Assembly (NCBI RefSeq): GCF_003345655.1
Contig: NZ_QQOH01000002.1
Location: 778,156 to 842,155 of the forward strand
DNA from: Motiliproteus coralliicola
GTDB taxonomy: Bacteria > Pseudomonadota > Gammaproteobacteria > Pseudomonadales > Balneatricaceae
DNA length: 64,000 nt
Reading direction: 5' to 3'
Below, in pieces: positions 10,069-20,274 of this stretch (the first letter of the stretch is position 1; each line of letters starts with the position of its first letter). The translations under genes and the position numbers were made by a program. Below the pieces are notes generated by a model. That model did not search any database, was not told the DNA's origin, and saw nothing but the letters and a program-made list of their open reading frames with translations.

Positions 10069-11418
10069 GTGAATGTAACGATCTTTGGTACCGGCTATGT
10101 TGGGTTGGTAACCGGTACTTGCCTGGCGGATTCGGGCCATCGGGTCTGCTGTGTGGATATCGATCAGGAGAAAATTGACCGCCTCAATGGTGGTGAGATT
10201 CCGATCTATGAGCCGGGCTTGTCGTCGTTGGTCAGTAAGAATGTCGATGCCGGCCGGCTGCGCTTCACTACCGATGCTGCTGATGCGGTGGATTATGCCG
10301 AGGTCATCTTTATCGCGGTGGGGACACCGCCGGATCAAGATGGTTCCGCTGATCTGAGCTATGTGCTGGCTGTAGCTGCTCAGGTTGGTGAGCTGATGAA
10401 GCAACCCAAGATCGTACTGAATAAGTCGACTGTACCGGTGGGTACCGCCGACTTGGTGAGTGATGCTATCGGTGAAGCGCTTCAGCAACGGGGTATGGCG
10501 CTGGACTATCAGGTTGCTTCCAATCCGGAGTTTTTGAAGGAGGGCAATGCGGTTGCCGACTTTATGAAGCCGGACCGAATCATCGTGGGTACCGAGTCGG
10601 ACTGGGTTCGTAAGCAGATGACCGAACTCTATGCGCCGTTTAACCGGATGCGCGACAAGCTGGTATTTATGGATCCTCGCTCGGCTGAAATGACCAAATA
10701 CGCCGCCAACGCGATGCTGGCGACTAAAATCAGCTTTATGAATGAGATGGCCAACTTGGCCGAACACCTCGGCGCCGATATTGAATTGGTGCGCCAGGGA
10801 ATTGGTTCGGATCCCCGCATTGGTTACCACTTTATCTACCCAGGCTGCGGTTATGGAGGGTCCTGCTTCCCCAAGGACGTTCAGGCGATAGAGCGGATGG
10901 CCCAGAAAGTCGGCTATGAAGCGCAGCTGATTGGCGCTGTGGAAGCGGTAAACCAGCGCCAAAAATCGAAGTTGTTTGAGCGGATTAGTAATCACTTTAA
11001 CGGCGACCTGAAGGGACGGACCTTTGCGCTCTGGGGATTGGCGTTTAAACCCAATACCGATGATATGCGCGAAGCACCCAGCAGGGTACTGATGGAGAAG
11101 TTGTGGCAGGCCGGTGCCCGAGTCCGGGCTTATGATCCGGAAGCGATGGCGGAAACCCGTCGAATCTACGGTGATCGAGAGGACCTGGCGCTCTGCGATT
11201 CTCAGGATGAGGCTCTTGAGGGGGCCGACGGGTTGGTTATCTGCACCGAGTGGTCCAGCTTCAGGACACCGGATTTTGATATGTTACACCAGCGCTTAAC
11301 AGAGACTCTGATCTTTGATGGTCGAAACCTGTTCGACCCGCAGCAGATGTCTGATCAAGGCTTTACCTATTACGGTATGGGGCGGGGTCGGAGCCTGGGT
11401 GGATTCAAGCGCGGATGA
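10069..11418 (+). CDS. ugd: UDP-glucose 6-dehydrogenase
   Basis: Oxidises UDP-glucose to UDP-glucuronate with two NAD+. The N-terminal Rossmann motif is [14 protein letters not shown]. The central helix carries the lysine/asparagine patch [18 protein letters not shown], and the catalytic cysteine lies in YGGSCFPKD. The C-terminal UDP-binding domain has [18 protein letters not shown]. This is the UGD type rather than the WecC/TviB type. I choose GTG 10069 with TTAGGA upstream; a TTG at 10051 would add six unconserved residues. Length 449. Its stop overlaps the next start (ATGA), so translation is coupled. It supplies UDP-GlcA, which the downstream epimerase could convert to UDP-GalA. Confidence 0.95.
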   Translation: MNVTIFGTGYVGLVTGTCLADSGHRVCCVDIDQEKIDRLNGGEIPIYEPGLSSLVSKNVDAGRLRFTTDAADAVDYAEVIFIAVGTPPDQDGSADLSYVLAVAAQVGELMKQPKIVLNKSTVPVGTADLVSDAIGEALQQRGMALDYQVASNPEFLKEGNAVADFMKPDRIIVGTESDWVRKQMTELYAPFNRMRDKLVFMDPRSAEMTKYAANAMLATKISFMNEMANLAEHLGADIELVRQGIGSDPRIGYHFIYPGCGYGGSCFPKDVQAIERMAQKVGYEAQLIGAVEAVNQRQKSKLFERISNHFNGDLKGRTFALWGLAFKPNTDDMREAPSRVLMEKLWQAGARVRAYDPEAMAETRRIYGDREDLALCDSQDEALEGADGLVICTEWSSFRTPDFDMLHQRLTETLIFDGRNLFDPQQMSDQGFTYYGMGRGRSLGGFKRG

Positions 11419-13334
11419 TTTCGACTCTGCTTTCCCTGCATCGCTACCAGAAGGCGGTAGTGATCGCGTTGATGGATACCGTTCTGGTGGTCCTGGCGCT
11501 GTGGATAGCATTTTCACTTCGGCTCGGGGAGTTTTATCTTCCTGGCGGCAAGCAGTGGTGGTTGTTTGTCTGTGCCCCGCTGGTTGCCGTGCCGATTTTT
11601 ATCCGTTTGGGGCTGTATCGAGCGGTGATCCGGTATATCGGACATCGTGCCATGTCGACGATTGCTTATGCCAATGCGTTGGTGGCGATCGCCTGGTCGA
11701 TGCTGCCCTTTTACCTGTCTAATTTTTTCCATTGGGAGCTTTTTTCGCCCCGCTCCTTGCCGTTTATCTTCTGGATGGTGCTCTGCATCCTGGTTGGCGG
11801 CAGTCGACAGATGTTTCGCTGGTTTATTGCCGGTACCTTTCGTCGGAAAGGGGATCATTTTGCCTTGATCTACGGCGCCGGTGAGGCGGGTTACCAATTG
11901 GCAAGCTCGTTGTCGCAAAGCTCTGATGTTCGGCTGTTGGGGTTTATCGATGATAATCCGACGCTAAAAGGTCAGCAGATAGCCGATTTGCCGGTACTCG
12001 GAGGCGCCGATGTGATCGAGACGTTGTCTGGCGAGTATGAATCGTTGGAGGTGCTGTTGGCGATGCCAGGCCTGACAGCTCCGGATCGCCGACGCATTCT
12101 ACAGGGGTTGGAACAGGTGGATGTGATCGTACGCTCCATCCCGTCGTTGGGTCAGATCGTGCTTGGAAAAGCGGATCTGACTTCATTGAACGAAGTACAG
12201 TTAGAGGACTTGCTAGGGCGAGCGCCGGTCGAGCCCGACCCGGAGCTGTTGGCGAAATCGGTCAAAGGGCGAATGGTGTTGGTATCGGGGGCCGGAGGGT
12301 CTATCGGCTCGGAACTATGCCGTCAGTTGCTGATGCAACACCCCGATCGTTTATTACTGCTGGAACAGAATGAGTTTGGTCTTTACCAGATCGAAGCGGA
12401 ATTACGGCAGCTCAAGAAGCATTATCGATTGGATGTAGAGCTTGTACCGGTTCTGGGCTCGGTTACGGATGCTGAGCGGATGGGACGTGTGCTTCGGGAA
12501 TTTGGCGTAGAGGTAGTGTTTCACGCCGCAGCTTACAAGCATGTCCCCATCGTCGAGCAGAATGTGATCCCGGCAATTCGTAATAATGTGCTGGGTACCT
12601 GGGAACTGGCCCATGCGGCGATGACGGCTGGGGTGAATCGCTTTGTGCTGGTTTCAACCGATAAGGCGGTCCGACCCACCAATATCATGGGGGCCAGTAA
12701 ACGATTGGCGGAAATGGTTCTGCAGGGCTTGCAGCAGCACTCTAAGAACCAGAGTACGCGTTTTGTGATAGTTCGCTTCGGAAATGTATTGGGCTCTTCT
12801 GGATCGGTGATCCCGCTGTTCAGGAAACAGATTGAACAAGGTGGGCCGCTGACGGTTACCGACCGGCGGATTACTCGCTATTTCATGACCATTCCAGAAG
12901 CTGCGTCACTGGTTATTCAGGCCGGAGCCATGGGGATGGGAGGCGAGCTTTACGTGCTGGATATGGGCGAACCGGTGAAAATTGATGATCTGGCTCGTAG
13001 AATGATCCGCTTGAGTGGTTACAGAGTCCAGGCAGAGGGCGAGCTGGGGATTGAGATTCGCTACACTGGTCTCAGACCCGGTGAGAAATTGTATGAAGAG
13101 TTACTGATCGGGGATGATGTCAGTATCAGTAACCATGAGCGCATCTGGGTGGCCAATGAAGCGGGACCTGATGCAATTGAACTTGATCGGCTGGTGATGC
13201 GGGTGCAGGAATTGGTTGAACAGCAGCAGGTTTTGGGGCTGCGTCAGCTGATGTTTGAGCAGGTTAACGGGTTCAAACCTCAATGTGAGAATCAGGACTT
13301 GCTCGATCATGTGCACCCTGCGCACGAACAATAG
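11415..13334 (+). CDS. WbpM/PglF-type UDP-GlcNAc 4,6-dehydratase, membrane anchored
   Basis: A 639-residue protein. The N-terminal 130 residues form about four membrane helices, then comes a nucleotide-binding (CoA-binding-like) domain around residues 145-260, and from about residue 285 an extended SDR dehydratase domain beginning with [16 protein letters not shown]. Active-site residues are T415-D416-K417 and M425/K429 in the MGASK motif. Replacement of the usual SDR tyrosine by methionine is characteristic of WbpM/PglF dehydratases. The product UDP-4-keto-6-deoxy-GlcNAc is the precursor of QuiNAc, FucNAc and diamino sugars. It overlaps ugd by four bases. The WbpV-like reductase at the far end of the locus is a plausible consumer. 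Confidence 0.93.
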   Translation: MISTLLSLHRYQKAVVIALMDTVLVVLALWIAFSLRLGEFYLPGGKQWWLFVCAPLVAVPIFIRLGLYRAVIRYIGHRAMSTIAYANALVAIAWSMLPFYLSNFFHWELFSPRSLPFIFWMVLCILVGGSRQMFRWFIAGTFRRKGDHFALIYGAGEAGYQLASSLSQSSDVRLLGFIDDNPTLKGQQIADLPVLGGADVIETLSGEYESLEVLLAMPGLTAPDRRRILQGLEQVDVIVRSIPSLGQIVLGKADLTSLNEVQLEDLLGRAPVEPDPELLAKSVKGRMVLVSGAGGSIGSELCRQLLMQHPDRLLLLEQNEFGLYQIEAELRQLKKHYRLDVELVPVLGSVTDAERMGRVLREFGVEVVFHAAAYKHVPIVEQNVIPAIRNNVLGTWELAHAAMTAGVNRFVLVSTDKAVRPTNIMGASKRLAEMVLQGLQQHSKNQSTRFVIVRFGNVLGSSGSVIPLFRKQIEQGGPLTVTDRRITRYFMTIPEAASLVIQAGAMGMGGELYVLDMGEPVKIDDLARRMIRLSGYRVQAEGELGIEIRYTGLRPGEKLYEELLIGDDVSISNHERIWVANEAGPDAIELDRLVMRVQELVEQQQVLGLRQLMFEQVNGFKPQCENQDLLDHVHPAHEQ

Positions 13335-13368
13335 AAACGGATTGGAAGAGAGGTCGTACAGAAAGGCT

Positions 13369-14643
13369 ATGGAACAAAATCAGCAACGGATAGCCGTTAT
13401 CGGTCTGGGGTATGTGGGTCTTCCGCTGGCTGTTGCCTTTGCTCGGCAATACCCGACCCTGGGTTTTGACATCAATCCGCAACGGGTCCAAGCATTGCGT
13501 CATGGGCGTGACGATACGCTTGAAGTCAGTCCGGAAGAGCTGGCATCGGTGCCGCAGCTGGAGTTCAGTTGCGATGTCGAAGCGCTAAAAAGCTGTAACC
13601 ATTATATCGTTACGGTTCCTACACCGATCGATGTGCATAAACAGCCGGATCTGACCCCGTTACGCAAGGCCTCAGAGACGGTGGGCTCGATGTTATGTGC
13701 AGGCGATACGGTGATCTACGAATCGACAGTTTATCCTGGCGCTACTGAAGAGGTGTGCGTTCCGATTCTGGAACAGGTTTCCGGTCTTACGTTCAACCAA
13801 GACTTCACCGTGGGCTATAGTCCAGAGCGGATCAATCCCGGTGACAAGACCCACCGTCTGGAGACTATCCTAAAGGTGACCTCAGGTTCGACCGAAGAAG
13901 CTGCCGAGCGGATCGATGCCCTCTATGGCTCAATCATTACCGCCGGAACCCATCGAGCCAGCTCCCTTAAAGTTGCCGAGGCGGCCAAAGTCATCGAGAA
14001 CACTCAGCGGGATTTGAATATCGCGCTGGTCAATGAGTTGGCAATAATCTTCAATCGCCTGGGCATCGATACCGGTGAGGTCTTGGCCGCTGCAGGAACC
14101 AAGTGGAACTTCCTCCCCTTCAAACCAGGCTTGGTTGGCGGGCACTGCATCAGCATCGATCCATACTATCTGACCCATAAGGCCCAGGCGATCGGCTATC
14201 ATCCGGAGATTATTCTGGCGGGGCGCCGGCTCAATGATGGTATGGGGGCTCACGTCGTATCCCACGTGGTCAAACTGATGACCCAGAAAAAGATCCAAGT
14301 GGTTGATAGCCGGGTACTGATATTGGGGTTGACCTTCAAAGAAAACTGTCCAGACCTACGTAACACTCGGGTTGTCGATATGATCGAGGAGTTGGGTGAG
14401 TATCATGCCAGTGTGGATGTCTATGATCCTTGGGCTGATCCTGAGGAAGCGCGACAGGAGTACGGTATTGAGCTGAGTTCAAGCTTGAATAACGGCAGTT
14501 ATGATGCTGTTATTCTGGCCGTATCCCATCAGCAGTTCCAAGAGTTGGGTGTCGAAGCAATTCAAGCTTTAGGAAAGCCTGATTCGGTTCTTTTTGACAT
14601 CAAACATTTATTGCCAGCAGGGGCTGTAGACGCTCGACTTTGA
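13369..14643 (+). CDS. TviB/WbpO-type UDP-N-acetylhexosamine 6-dehydrogenase
   Basis: A nucleotide-sugar dehydrogenase of the Vi-antigen group, predicted to oxidise UDP-GlcNAc or UDP-GalNAc to the uronate. The Rossmann motif [18 protein letters not shown] is at the N terminus, and [19 protein letters not shown] is diagnostic of the TviB/WbpO branch. The catalytic cysteine is in [14 protein letters not shown], and the C-terminal UDP-binding domain has [22 protein letters not shown] 13369 is chosen because homology starts a few residues later; an upstream in-frame start at 13255 overlaps the dehydratase gene. Length 424. Whether it uses GlcNAc, GalNAc or (after wecC loss) ManNAc cannot be read from the sequence. 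Confidence 0.93.
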   Translation: MEQNQQRIAVIGLGYVGLPLAVAFARQYPTLGFDINPQRVQALRHGRDDTLEVSPEELASVPQLEFSCDVEALKSCNHYIVTVPTPIDVHKQPDLTPLRKASETVGSMLCAGDTVIYESTVYPGATEEVCVPILEQVSGLTFNQDFTVGYSPERINPGDKTHRLETILKVTSGSTEEAAERIDALYGSIITAGTHRASSLKVAEAAKVIENTQRDLNIALVNELAIIFNRLGIDTGEVLAAAGTKWNFLPFKPGLVGGHCISIDPYYLTHKAQAIGYHPEIILAGRRLNDGMGAHVVSHVVKLMTQKKIQVVDSRVLILGLTFKENCPDLRNTRVVDMIEELGEYHASVDVYDPWADPEEARQEYGIELSSSLNNGSYDAVILAVSHQQFQELGVEAIQALGKPDSVLFDIKHLLPAGAVDARL

Positions 14644-14685
14644 TCTGCTGTCGTCTACCAAATTCACAGAGAAAAGGAAGGTCGA

Positions 14686-15708
14686 ATGAAAGTTTTGGTC
14701 ACCGGAGCCGCAGGCTTTATCGGTTCCCACGTCAGCCGGGTTTTACTGGATCGCGGCGATCAAGTCGTTGGACTGGACAACCTCAATGATTATTACGATG
14801 TCAGTCTGAAGCAGGCCCGCTTGGATAGGCTGATTGGTGACGATGCCTTTTCATTTGTCAAAATAGATGTCGCCGATCAGAGCGGTATGGAGAAGCTGTT
14901 CGCCGACGAAAGGTTTGATCGAGTTGTTCACCTGGCCGCTCAGGCGGGGGTACGTTACAGCCTTGAAAATCCTCGTTCGTATATCGACAGTAATATTGTC
15001 GGCTTTCTGAATATCCTCGAAGGCTGTCGCCACCATCAAGTGGAGAACCTGGTCTATGCCTCATCGAGCTCAGTTTATGGCGCCAATGAATCGATGCCAT
15101 TTTCCGAGCATGACAACATTGATCACCCGTTATCACTTTATGCGGCATCAAAAAAATCTAATGAATTGATGGCCCATACCTACAGCCATCTTTTCGGCCT
15201 GCCGACTACAGGCCTGCGCTTTTTTACTGTTTATGGCCCTTGGGGGCGTCCAGATATGGCTCTGTTCCTGTTCACTAAAGCCATACTGGCAGGTGAGCCC
15301 ATCAATGTCTTCAACTACGGCAAGCACCGCCGTGATTTCACCTATATCGATGATATTGTCGAGGGGATCGTTCGTACATTGGATCGAATTGCTGAACCTG
15401 ATCCTAATTGGACGGGGATGAAGCCTGATCCGGCAACCAGTAAAGCTCCTTGGCGGGTATTTAATATCGGTAACCAGAATCCGGTTGAGTTATTGGATTA
15501 TATCGGAGCTATTGAAACGGCCCTTGGTAAGAAGGCTGAGATGAACTTGCTTCCACTGCAGCCGGGCGATGTGCCCGATACCTATGCCGATGTACAGTCG
15601 TTAGTTGATTGGGTTGAGTATAAACCCGAAACGACAGTGGAAGATGGTGTGGGGCGTTTCGTCGATTGGTACCAGCGCCATTATCAAGCTGGTGAAGGTG
15701 AACTTTAA
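14686..15708 (+). CDS. UDP-glucuronate 4-epimerase-like SDR
   Basis: An extended SDR epimerase of 340 residues. The N-terminal NAD-binding motif is [17 protein letters not shown], the serine-rich strand reads [11 protein letters not shown], and the catalytic YxxxK is YAASK. The stretch [20 protein letters not shown] and the motif [16 protein letters not shown] are typical of UDP-GlcA 4-epimerases (LspL/Cap1J type), which make UDP-GalA. Next to ugd and the TviB-like dehydrogenase it would broaden the uronic-acid pool. A UDP-HexNAcA 4-epimerase (TviC-like role) is the main alternative. The gene is the last sugar-nucleotide gene before the phosphonate genes. Confidence 0.9.
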   Translation: MKVLVTGAAGFIGSHVSRVLLDRGDQVVGLDNLNDYYDVSLKQARLDRLIGDDAFSFVKIDVADQSGMEKLFADERFDRVVHLAAQAGVRYSLENPRSYIDSNIVGFLNILEGCRHHQVENLVYASSSSVYGANESMPFSEHDNIDHPLSLYAASKKSNELMAHTYSHLFGLPTTGLRFFTVYGPWGRPDMALFLFTKAILAGEPINVFNYGKHRRDFTYIDDIVEGIVRTLDRIAEPDPNWTGMKPDPATSKAPWRVFNIGNQNPVELLDYIGAIETALGKKAEMNLLPLQPGDVPDTYADVQSLVDWVEYKPETTVEDGVGRFVDWYQRHYQAGEGEL

Positions 15709-15731
15709 ATTCGACCTCTCGAGAAGTACTA

Positions 15732-17036
15732 ATGTCAAAGAAGACTGTTTATGTTGGGATGAGTGCTGACCTTGTTCATCCTGGGCATATAAATATCTTA
15801 AAGGTAGCTGCATCCTTAGGTGAAGTAACAGTGGGGCTGCTGACAGATGCAGCCATAGCAAGCTACAAACGGTTGCCATACCTGACTTACGAGCAGCGTA
15901 AAACTGTAATTGAGAACTTCAGTAGCGTGGCTCAAGTGATACCTCAAGCTACTCTCGACTACTCAAAAAACCTGCAGCAATTAAAACCGGATTTTGTCGT
16001 GCACGGTGATGACTGGAAGGTAGGTGTTCAGGCGAAAACTCGTCAACGGGTGGAAGAGCTGATATCAAGTTGGGGCGGTGAGTTGGTTGAAGTCCCCTAT
16101 ACCCAGGGTATTTCTTCCACCCAGCTGCACGGTGCCTTGAAGGAGATAGGTACTACTCCCGATATTCGGATGAAACGACTACGCAGGTTGATTGATTCCA
16201 AATCCGTTGTCAGGGTTATGGAGGTTCATAATGGTTTGTCCGGCTTGATCGTAGAACGTACACAGGTTAACTGTGAGCACAAGCTGCTAGAGTTTGATGC
16301 CATGTGGTCAAGCAGCTTGACCGACTCAACTGCCAAGGGAAAGCCAGATATTGAAGCTGTTGATATGACGGCTAGGTTGGCGACCGTTAATGAGATTTTT
16401 GAGGTAACCACCAAACCGATGATATTCGATGCGGACACAGGTGGTTTGCCAGAGCACTTCGCTTTTACTGTTCGTAATCTAGAGCGCCTTGGGGTATCGG
16501 CGGTTATTATCGAAGATAAGATTGGATTGAAAAGAAACTCCCTGTTAGGTAACGATGTCGTGCAGCAGCAGGCCTCAATAGAATCTTTTTGTGACAAGAT
16601 TAAAGCGGGTAAGCTGGCTCAAATTACTCAGGACTTCATGATCGTAGCGCGTATCGAAAGCCTTATTCTAGACAAGGGGCAGGAGGATGCGTTGATCAGA
16701 ACCCGGGCCTATATAGAATCTGGTGCCGATGCCATTATGATCCATAGTCGAAAACCAGATGCCGATGAGATATTGGCTTATTGTAAGGCTTTCAGGAAAT
16801 GGGGCTTCAACGTTCCACTTGTTGTAGTACCTACCAGTTACAATCAGATCACTGAATCCCAGCTCAGTGATGCTGGTGTGAATGTGGTCATCTACGCCAA
16901 TCATATGCTACGGGCAGCCTATCCGGGAATGGTCAAAGTTGCCAAATCGATTTTAGCGAATCAGCGATCAGCCGAAGCTGAAACCGACTGTATGCCTATT
17001 AATGATATTTTGGAGCTGATACCAGGAACTCACTAG
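15732..17036 (+). CDS. pepM: Cytidylyltransferase-PEP mutase fusion (phosphonate biosynthesis)
   Basis: A 434-residue two-domain enzyme. Residues 1 to about 135 are an HxGH nucleotidyltransferase of the TagD/ethanolamine-phosphate cytidylyltransferase type: HPGH near residues 16-19 and GISSTQL at its end. Residues from about 150 to 420 are a PEP mutase of the isocitrate-lyase superfamily with FDADTGG and the diagnostic EDK-x5-NS signature (E261-D262-K263, N269-S270), which separates mutases from PEP/isocitrate lyases. PEP mutase makes phosphonopyruvate, the entry to nearly all phosphonates. The fused domain probably activates the final phosphonate with CTP. Decarboxylase and reductase genes follow at once. 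Confidence 0.95.
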   Translation: MSKKTVYVGMSADLVHPGHINILKVAASLGEVTVGLLTDAAIASYKRLPYLTYEQRKTVIENFSSVAQVIPQATLDYSKNLQQLKPDFVVHGDDWKVGVQAKTRQRVEELISSWGGELVEVPYTQGISSTQLHGALKEIGTTPDIRMKRLRRLIDSKSVVRVMEVHNGLSGLIVERTQVNCEHKLLEFDAMWSSSLTDSTAKGKPDIEAVDMTARLATVNEIFEVTTKPMIFDADTGGLPEHFAFTVRNLERLGVSAVIIEDKIGLKRNSLLGNDVVQQQASIESFCDKIKAGKLAQITQDFMIVARIESLILDKGQEDALIRTRAYIESGADAIMIHSRKPDADEILAYCKAFRKWGFNVPLVVVPTSYNQITESQLSDAGVNVVIYANHMLRAAYPGMVKVAKSILANQRSAEAETDCMPINDILELIPGTH

Positions 17037-17044
17037 GTGGAGCA

Positions 17045-18160
17045 ATGCTTGAAACAAGCCATTATATTGAGTTACTGATACGGCAGGGGGTCAGCTTTGC
17101 CACAGGTGTTCCCGATTCACTTCTCAAATCACTCTGCCAGCAGCTCAGTGCGCAGAAACAGATACCTCATGTTACTGCAGTAAGCGAAGGGGCTGCTGTA
17201 GGATTGGCCATTGGCCATCATTTGGCCAGTTCTGGGTTGCCGCTGGTCTATATGCAAAATTCAGGATTGGGCAACGCAGTGAACCCGCTACTGTCGTTGG
17301 CCGATTCAGAAGTTTATGGCATTCCAATGCTGTTGCTTATTGGCTGGAGGGGTGAGCCCGGTATCAAAGATGAACCTCAGCACCAGAAGCAGGGCCGAGT
17401 TACGAAGGCCCTGCTGGATGCGATGGAAATCCCTTTTGAGGTATTGGAAGAGGGGCTGGCTGAAAAACAGCTAGAGCAGTTGCTGCGGTTAGCCCGAAAA
17501 AACAGCTGTCCGGTCGCTCTGCTAGTAAGGAAAGAGAGTTTTACCACAGAGCTAGATGATGCATCTGCCGCCTCTAGTTTTAATCTTATGAGCCGTGAAG
17601 AGGCTATACAGTGTGTGGTCCATCAGCTAGGAAGAGATACCGCAGTGGTGGCTACTACAGGAATGGCTTCACGCGAACTCTATGAATATCGTTGCCATCA
17701 TGATGTTCTCTCCGGACAGGACTTTCTAACGGTAGGTGGGATGGGGCATGCCTCACAGATTGCATTGTCCGTGTCAATGTTCAAACCTGAGCAGAGGGTT
17801 TGCTGCCTGGATGGCGATGGCGCAGCTCTAATGCATTTGGGAGGCATAGCTAGCAATGCTGTGTTGGCCAATGAAAACTACCTGCATGTGTTGCTAAATA
17901 ATGGGTGCCATGACTCTGTAGGCGGACAAGCGACGATAGCGGACCGAGTTAATTGGCCTGCTTTGGCCGTGGCAGTCGGTTTCAAGCAAGCAGAGTCAGT
18001 AGCATCACCAACGCAGCTTAGAGCACTGTTGGCTCAGCCACGTCAAAAGGCCCTTTTTGTAGAAATCCAAATCGCAGCTGGACATAGAGCGGACTTAGGG
18101 CGTCCCACATCTTCACCCAAACAAAACAAAAAAAGCTTTATGGAATTTCTGGATGGCTGA
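17045..18160 (+). CDS. ppd: Phosphonopyruvate decarboxylase
   Basis: A thiamine-diphosphate enzyme that decarboxylates phosphonopyruvate to phosphonoacetaldehyde and pulls the unfavourable PEP mutase reaction forward. At 371 residues it has the short two-domain Ppd architecture. The N-terminal pyrimidine-binding domain has GVPDSLLKSL, the glutamate in SEGAAVGLAIG and YMQNSGLGNAVNPL. The C-terminal pyrophosphate-binding domain has LDGDGAALMHLGG followed at the expected distance by LLNNGCHDSVGGQ. It starts 8 bases after the PEP mutase stop and overlaps the following dehydrogenase by 8 bases, so these three genes form a tight unit. Sulfopyruvate decarboxylase is the related alternative, excluded by context. 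Confidence 0.95.
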   Translation: MLETSHYIELLIRQGVSFATGVPDSLLKSLCQQLSAQKQIPHVTAVSEGAAVGLAIGHHLASSGLPLVYMQNSGLGNAVNPLLSLADSEVYGIPMLLLIGWRGEPGIKDEPQHQKQGRVTKALLDAMEIPFEVLEEGLAEKQLEQLLRLARKNSCPVALLVRKESFTTELDDASAASSFNLMSREEAIQCVVHQLGRDTAVVATTGMASRELYEYRCHHDVLSGQDFLTVGGMGHASQIALSVSMFKPEQRVCCLDGDGAALMHLGGIASNAVLANENYLHVLLNNGCHDSVGGQATIADRVNWPALAVAVGFKQAESVASPTQLRALLAQPRQKALFVEIQIAAGHRADLGRPTSSPKQNKKSFMEFLDG

Positions 18161-19307
18161 TGAAATAAACGTGCTGCAAGGGGGCTTAGCCGAAGAGCTA
18201 TCCCGGATAATTACTAAGCGGGCTAGTCGCAGAGTACTGTTGGTGACTGGTCGCTCATCCTTTAGAAGTTGTGGCGCCCATCAGACGCTCACTTCTTTGT
18301 TTGGCGACTTGGGAATAATATTTGATCGTTTTAGCGACTTTGCTGTGAACCCTAGGCTTGAAGATGCAGTCAAGGGGGCTGAGCAAGCTCGTAACTTTTC
18401 CCCCGACTTGATAGTTGCGATTGGCGGAGGAAGTGTGCTGGACATGGCAAAGCTAATTCGAGCGCTTCTGGTTATTCCAGGACCTGTAGAGTCATTGCTA
18501 TCCCATGTTTATGGCAGTTTGCCTCAGGGGCTCTGCCTGGTGGCAGTACCAACAACTGCAGGTACCGGGAGTGAAGCAACTCATTTTGCAGTTGTTTATC
18601 ACCAAAAACAGAAATACTCTTTCGCCGACCCCAATGTACTGCCAGATAAGGTGATTCTTGATCCAAATCTCACCTTGGGGCTATCAGCCAGGTTGACGGC
18701 GATCAGTGGATTCGATGCGTTGTCGCAGGCAATAGAGGCCTATTGGGCAGTTGGAGCAACAGATGAGAGCCAAGGCTACTCTAAGATAGCTATAAGACTG
18801 CTGTGGTCATCGCTTGAATCAGCGGTTAACCAGCCTAGTGAACTGAATCGGGAAAGGATGCTGGAAGGTGCCTACTGGGCTGGCCGGGCAATAAATATTG
18901 CCAAGACTACTGCTGCTCACGCTTTGTCGTACCCGTTAACGAGCAATTATGGAATACCGCATGGGCATGCGGTCGCGCTGAGCCTAGGAAAAATCTTGAT
19001 ACTCAACAGTCAGGTTGAACAGTTTCAACCCGCTGACCCTCTTTCTAGAGAGTGCGTAGCCCAGCGTTTACAAGACCTATGCTACTTGCTTGGCGCCGAA
19101 GGGCCTGAGCAGGCTTGTGGTAAGTTATATCGACTGATGGAAAAGGTGGGGCTGGAAACTTCACTCAATCAGTTGGGTGTGTGCTCGCAATTGGCTGCAA
19201 CTCAAGTGCTATCAGCTGTCAATGTAGAGCGGTTAGGGAATAACCCTTTGCGGTTAACGCCAGCTGCTTTGGCATTGATATGGTCTGATGAAGGATCGGA
19301 TGGTTAG
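18153..19307 (+). CDS. Iron-type alcohol dehydrogenase, predicted phosphonoacetaldehyde reductase
   Basis: A 384-residue member of the iron-containing alcohol dehydrogenase family. The NAD(P)-binding patch is AIGGGSVLDMAK, followed by PTTAGTGSEAT. The metal region has DALSQAIEAYW and, later, HALSYPL and GIPHGHAVALSLG. The position that is His in most family members (DALxH) is Gln here; I recall this as common in the phosphonoacetaldehyde-reductase branch but cannot verify it. Directly after PEP mutase and Ppd, the likely reaction is phosphonoacetaldehyde to 2-hydroxyethylphosphonate. No aminotransferase is nearby, so aminoethylphosphonate is less likely to be the product. Confidence 0.88.
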   Translation: MADEINVLQGGLAEELSRIITKRASRRVLLVTGRSSFRSCGAHQTLTSLFGDLGIIFDRFSDFAVNPRLEDAVKGAEQARNFSPDLIVAIGGGSVLDMAKLIRALLVIPGPVESLLSHVYGSLPQGLCLVAVPTTAGTGSEATHFAVVYHQKQKYSFADPNVLPDKVILDPNLTLGLSARLTAISGFDALSQAIEAYWAVGATDESQGYSKIAIRLLWSSLESAVNQPSELNRERMLEGAYWAGRAINIAKTTAAHALSYPLTSNYGIPHGHAVALSLGKILILNSQVEQFQPADPLSRECVAQRLQDLCYLLGAEGPEQACGKLYRLMEKVGLETSLNQLGVCSQLAATQVLSAVNVERLGNNPLRLTPAALALIWSDEGSDG

Positions 19308-20274
19308 AGATTTGGACCTGGAATTCAGGCCTAAAGGTAAGTATCAAGTTGATCTGGACAGTCTCGCTGGATATCAGTCAGTAGTTACTATTGCAGATCC
19401 ATTTCCCCTCGCCCTCAAGGGAAATGTTTATGTTCTGGCCGAGGTTGAAGGTTACAGACAGAGTGGTTGTTACTTTAAGACGCTGGGGGCATTCGAACTG
19501 AGTCTAGATAAAAAGGCATTGGTCTATCTGGACGAGCTTTGGTCGAATGATTCAGCAGAGTATTCTTTCCCTTTCCTGTTCGTTGATAACGACAGAATCC
19601 TTTTGATTCCTGATGTTAATCTTGGTGGCGATTCTAGCGCCAAGCTGTTTCGTATTTATGAAACCAGTAAGGGGCACTTTCCTTTTGGCTGGTCTCTTTT
19701 GCACGAAGGTAAATTGGAAGACGCCCCCTTGCCATCTGACAAGGTATTGGTGCGAGAAGACGGGACTTGGCATTTGTTCGTGTCCGATGGTAGTCATGGA
19801 GGTCAGTTGCTGCTTTATACCTCAACGGATTTAATCTCTTGGGAGCCTCATGCTGCGAACCCTTTGCTTTCCCGATCGCTCCTCACCCGGCTGGCTAACC
19901 GGATATTGCCTTACCGTTGGTATCGCACCCGGCCCTGGCGGCTTGGTGGAGGGGCGCTTGAAGTTGACGGGCGTTTGGTTTTACCTGTCCAGCATCAGTA
20001 CCACAATAAACTCTACGGGGAGGCGTTATCGCTAATCGAACTGAGCGGCTTGAAGCAGGGAAGGGGCAGGGTTTCTCAGTCCCCCCAGGCTTTCATGACC
20101 CCTGATTCGAAGGTGGCTTGGAGGTCATGGGGTACTCATCATATCGCCATGATCAATGCTGAGAACTTTTCTTGGGTCGCAACCGATGGCTTTGATGGTG
20201 AGAAATGGCATATAGCGCTTGATGATGGGGAAAGCTTGGTGGCTAAAGGAATTCAAGCAAGGGTAAGTAGTTGA
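19288..20274 (+). CDS. GINT1 N-terminal-like beta-propeller protein
   Basis: A soluble 328-residue protein with repeated beta-propeller-like segments, for example YSFPFLFVDNDRILLIPD, then EDGTWHLFVSDG and LLYTSTDLISWEPHAANPLL. The pattern (display of a phrase like FPF-hydrophobic, IPE/D, W-LF-DG, HPANP) resembles the N-terminal domain of plant glucosamine inositolphosphorylceramide transferase 1 and bacterial proteins annotated after it; it also recalls GH43-like propellers. No transferase domain follows, so activity is unclear; glycan binding or transfer is possible. It overlaps the previous gene by 20 bases; ATG 19300, with AAGGA before it, is an alternative start. It is followed by wzx with a 4-base overlap. 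Confidence 0.7.
   Translation: MKDRMVRDLDLEFRPKGKYQVDLDSLAGYQSVVTIADPFPLALKGNVYVLAEVEGYRQSGCYFKTLGAFELSLDKKALVYLDELWSNDSAEYSFPFLFVDNDRILLIPDVNLGGDSSAKLFRIYETSKGHFPFGWSLLHEGKLEDAPLPSDKVLVREDGTWHLFVSDGSHGGQLLLYTSTDLISWEPHAANPLLSRSLLTRLANRILPYRWYRTRPWRLGGGALEVDGRLVLPVQHQYHNKLYGEALSLIELSGLKQGRGRVSQSPQAFMTPDSKVAWRSWGTHHIAMINAENFSWVATDGFDGEKWHIALDDGESLVAKGIQARVSS

Noticed and set aside
10066..10995. 309-codon minus-strand frame opposite ugd
   Set aside because: It lies wholly opposite a clear dehydrogenase gene and shows no family motif.
18153..19307. Missing metal ligand (Gln for His in DALSQAIEAYW) as sign of an inactive dehydrogenase
   Set aside because: The remaining ligands and NAD motif are intact, and I recall Gln as usual in phosphonoacetaldehyde reductases, so it is probably normal for the branch.
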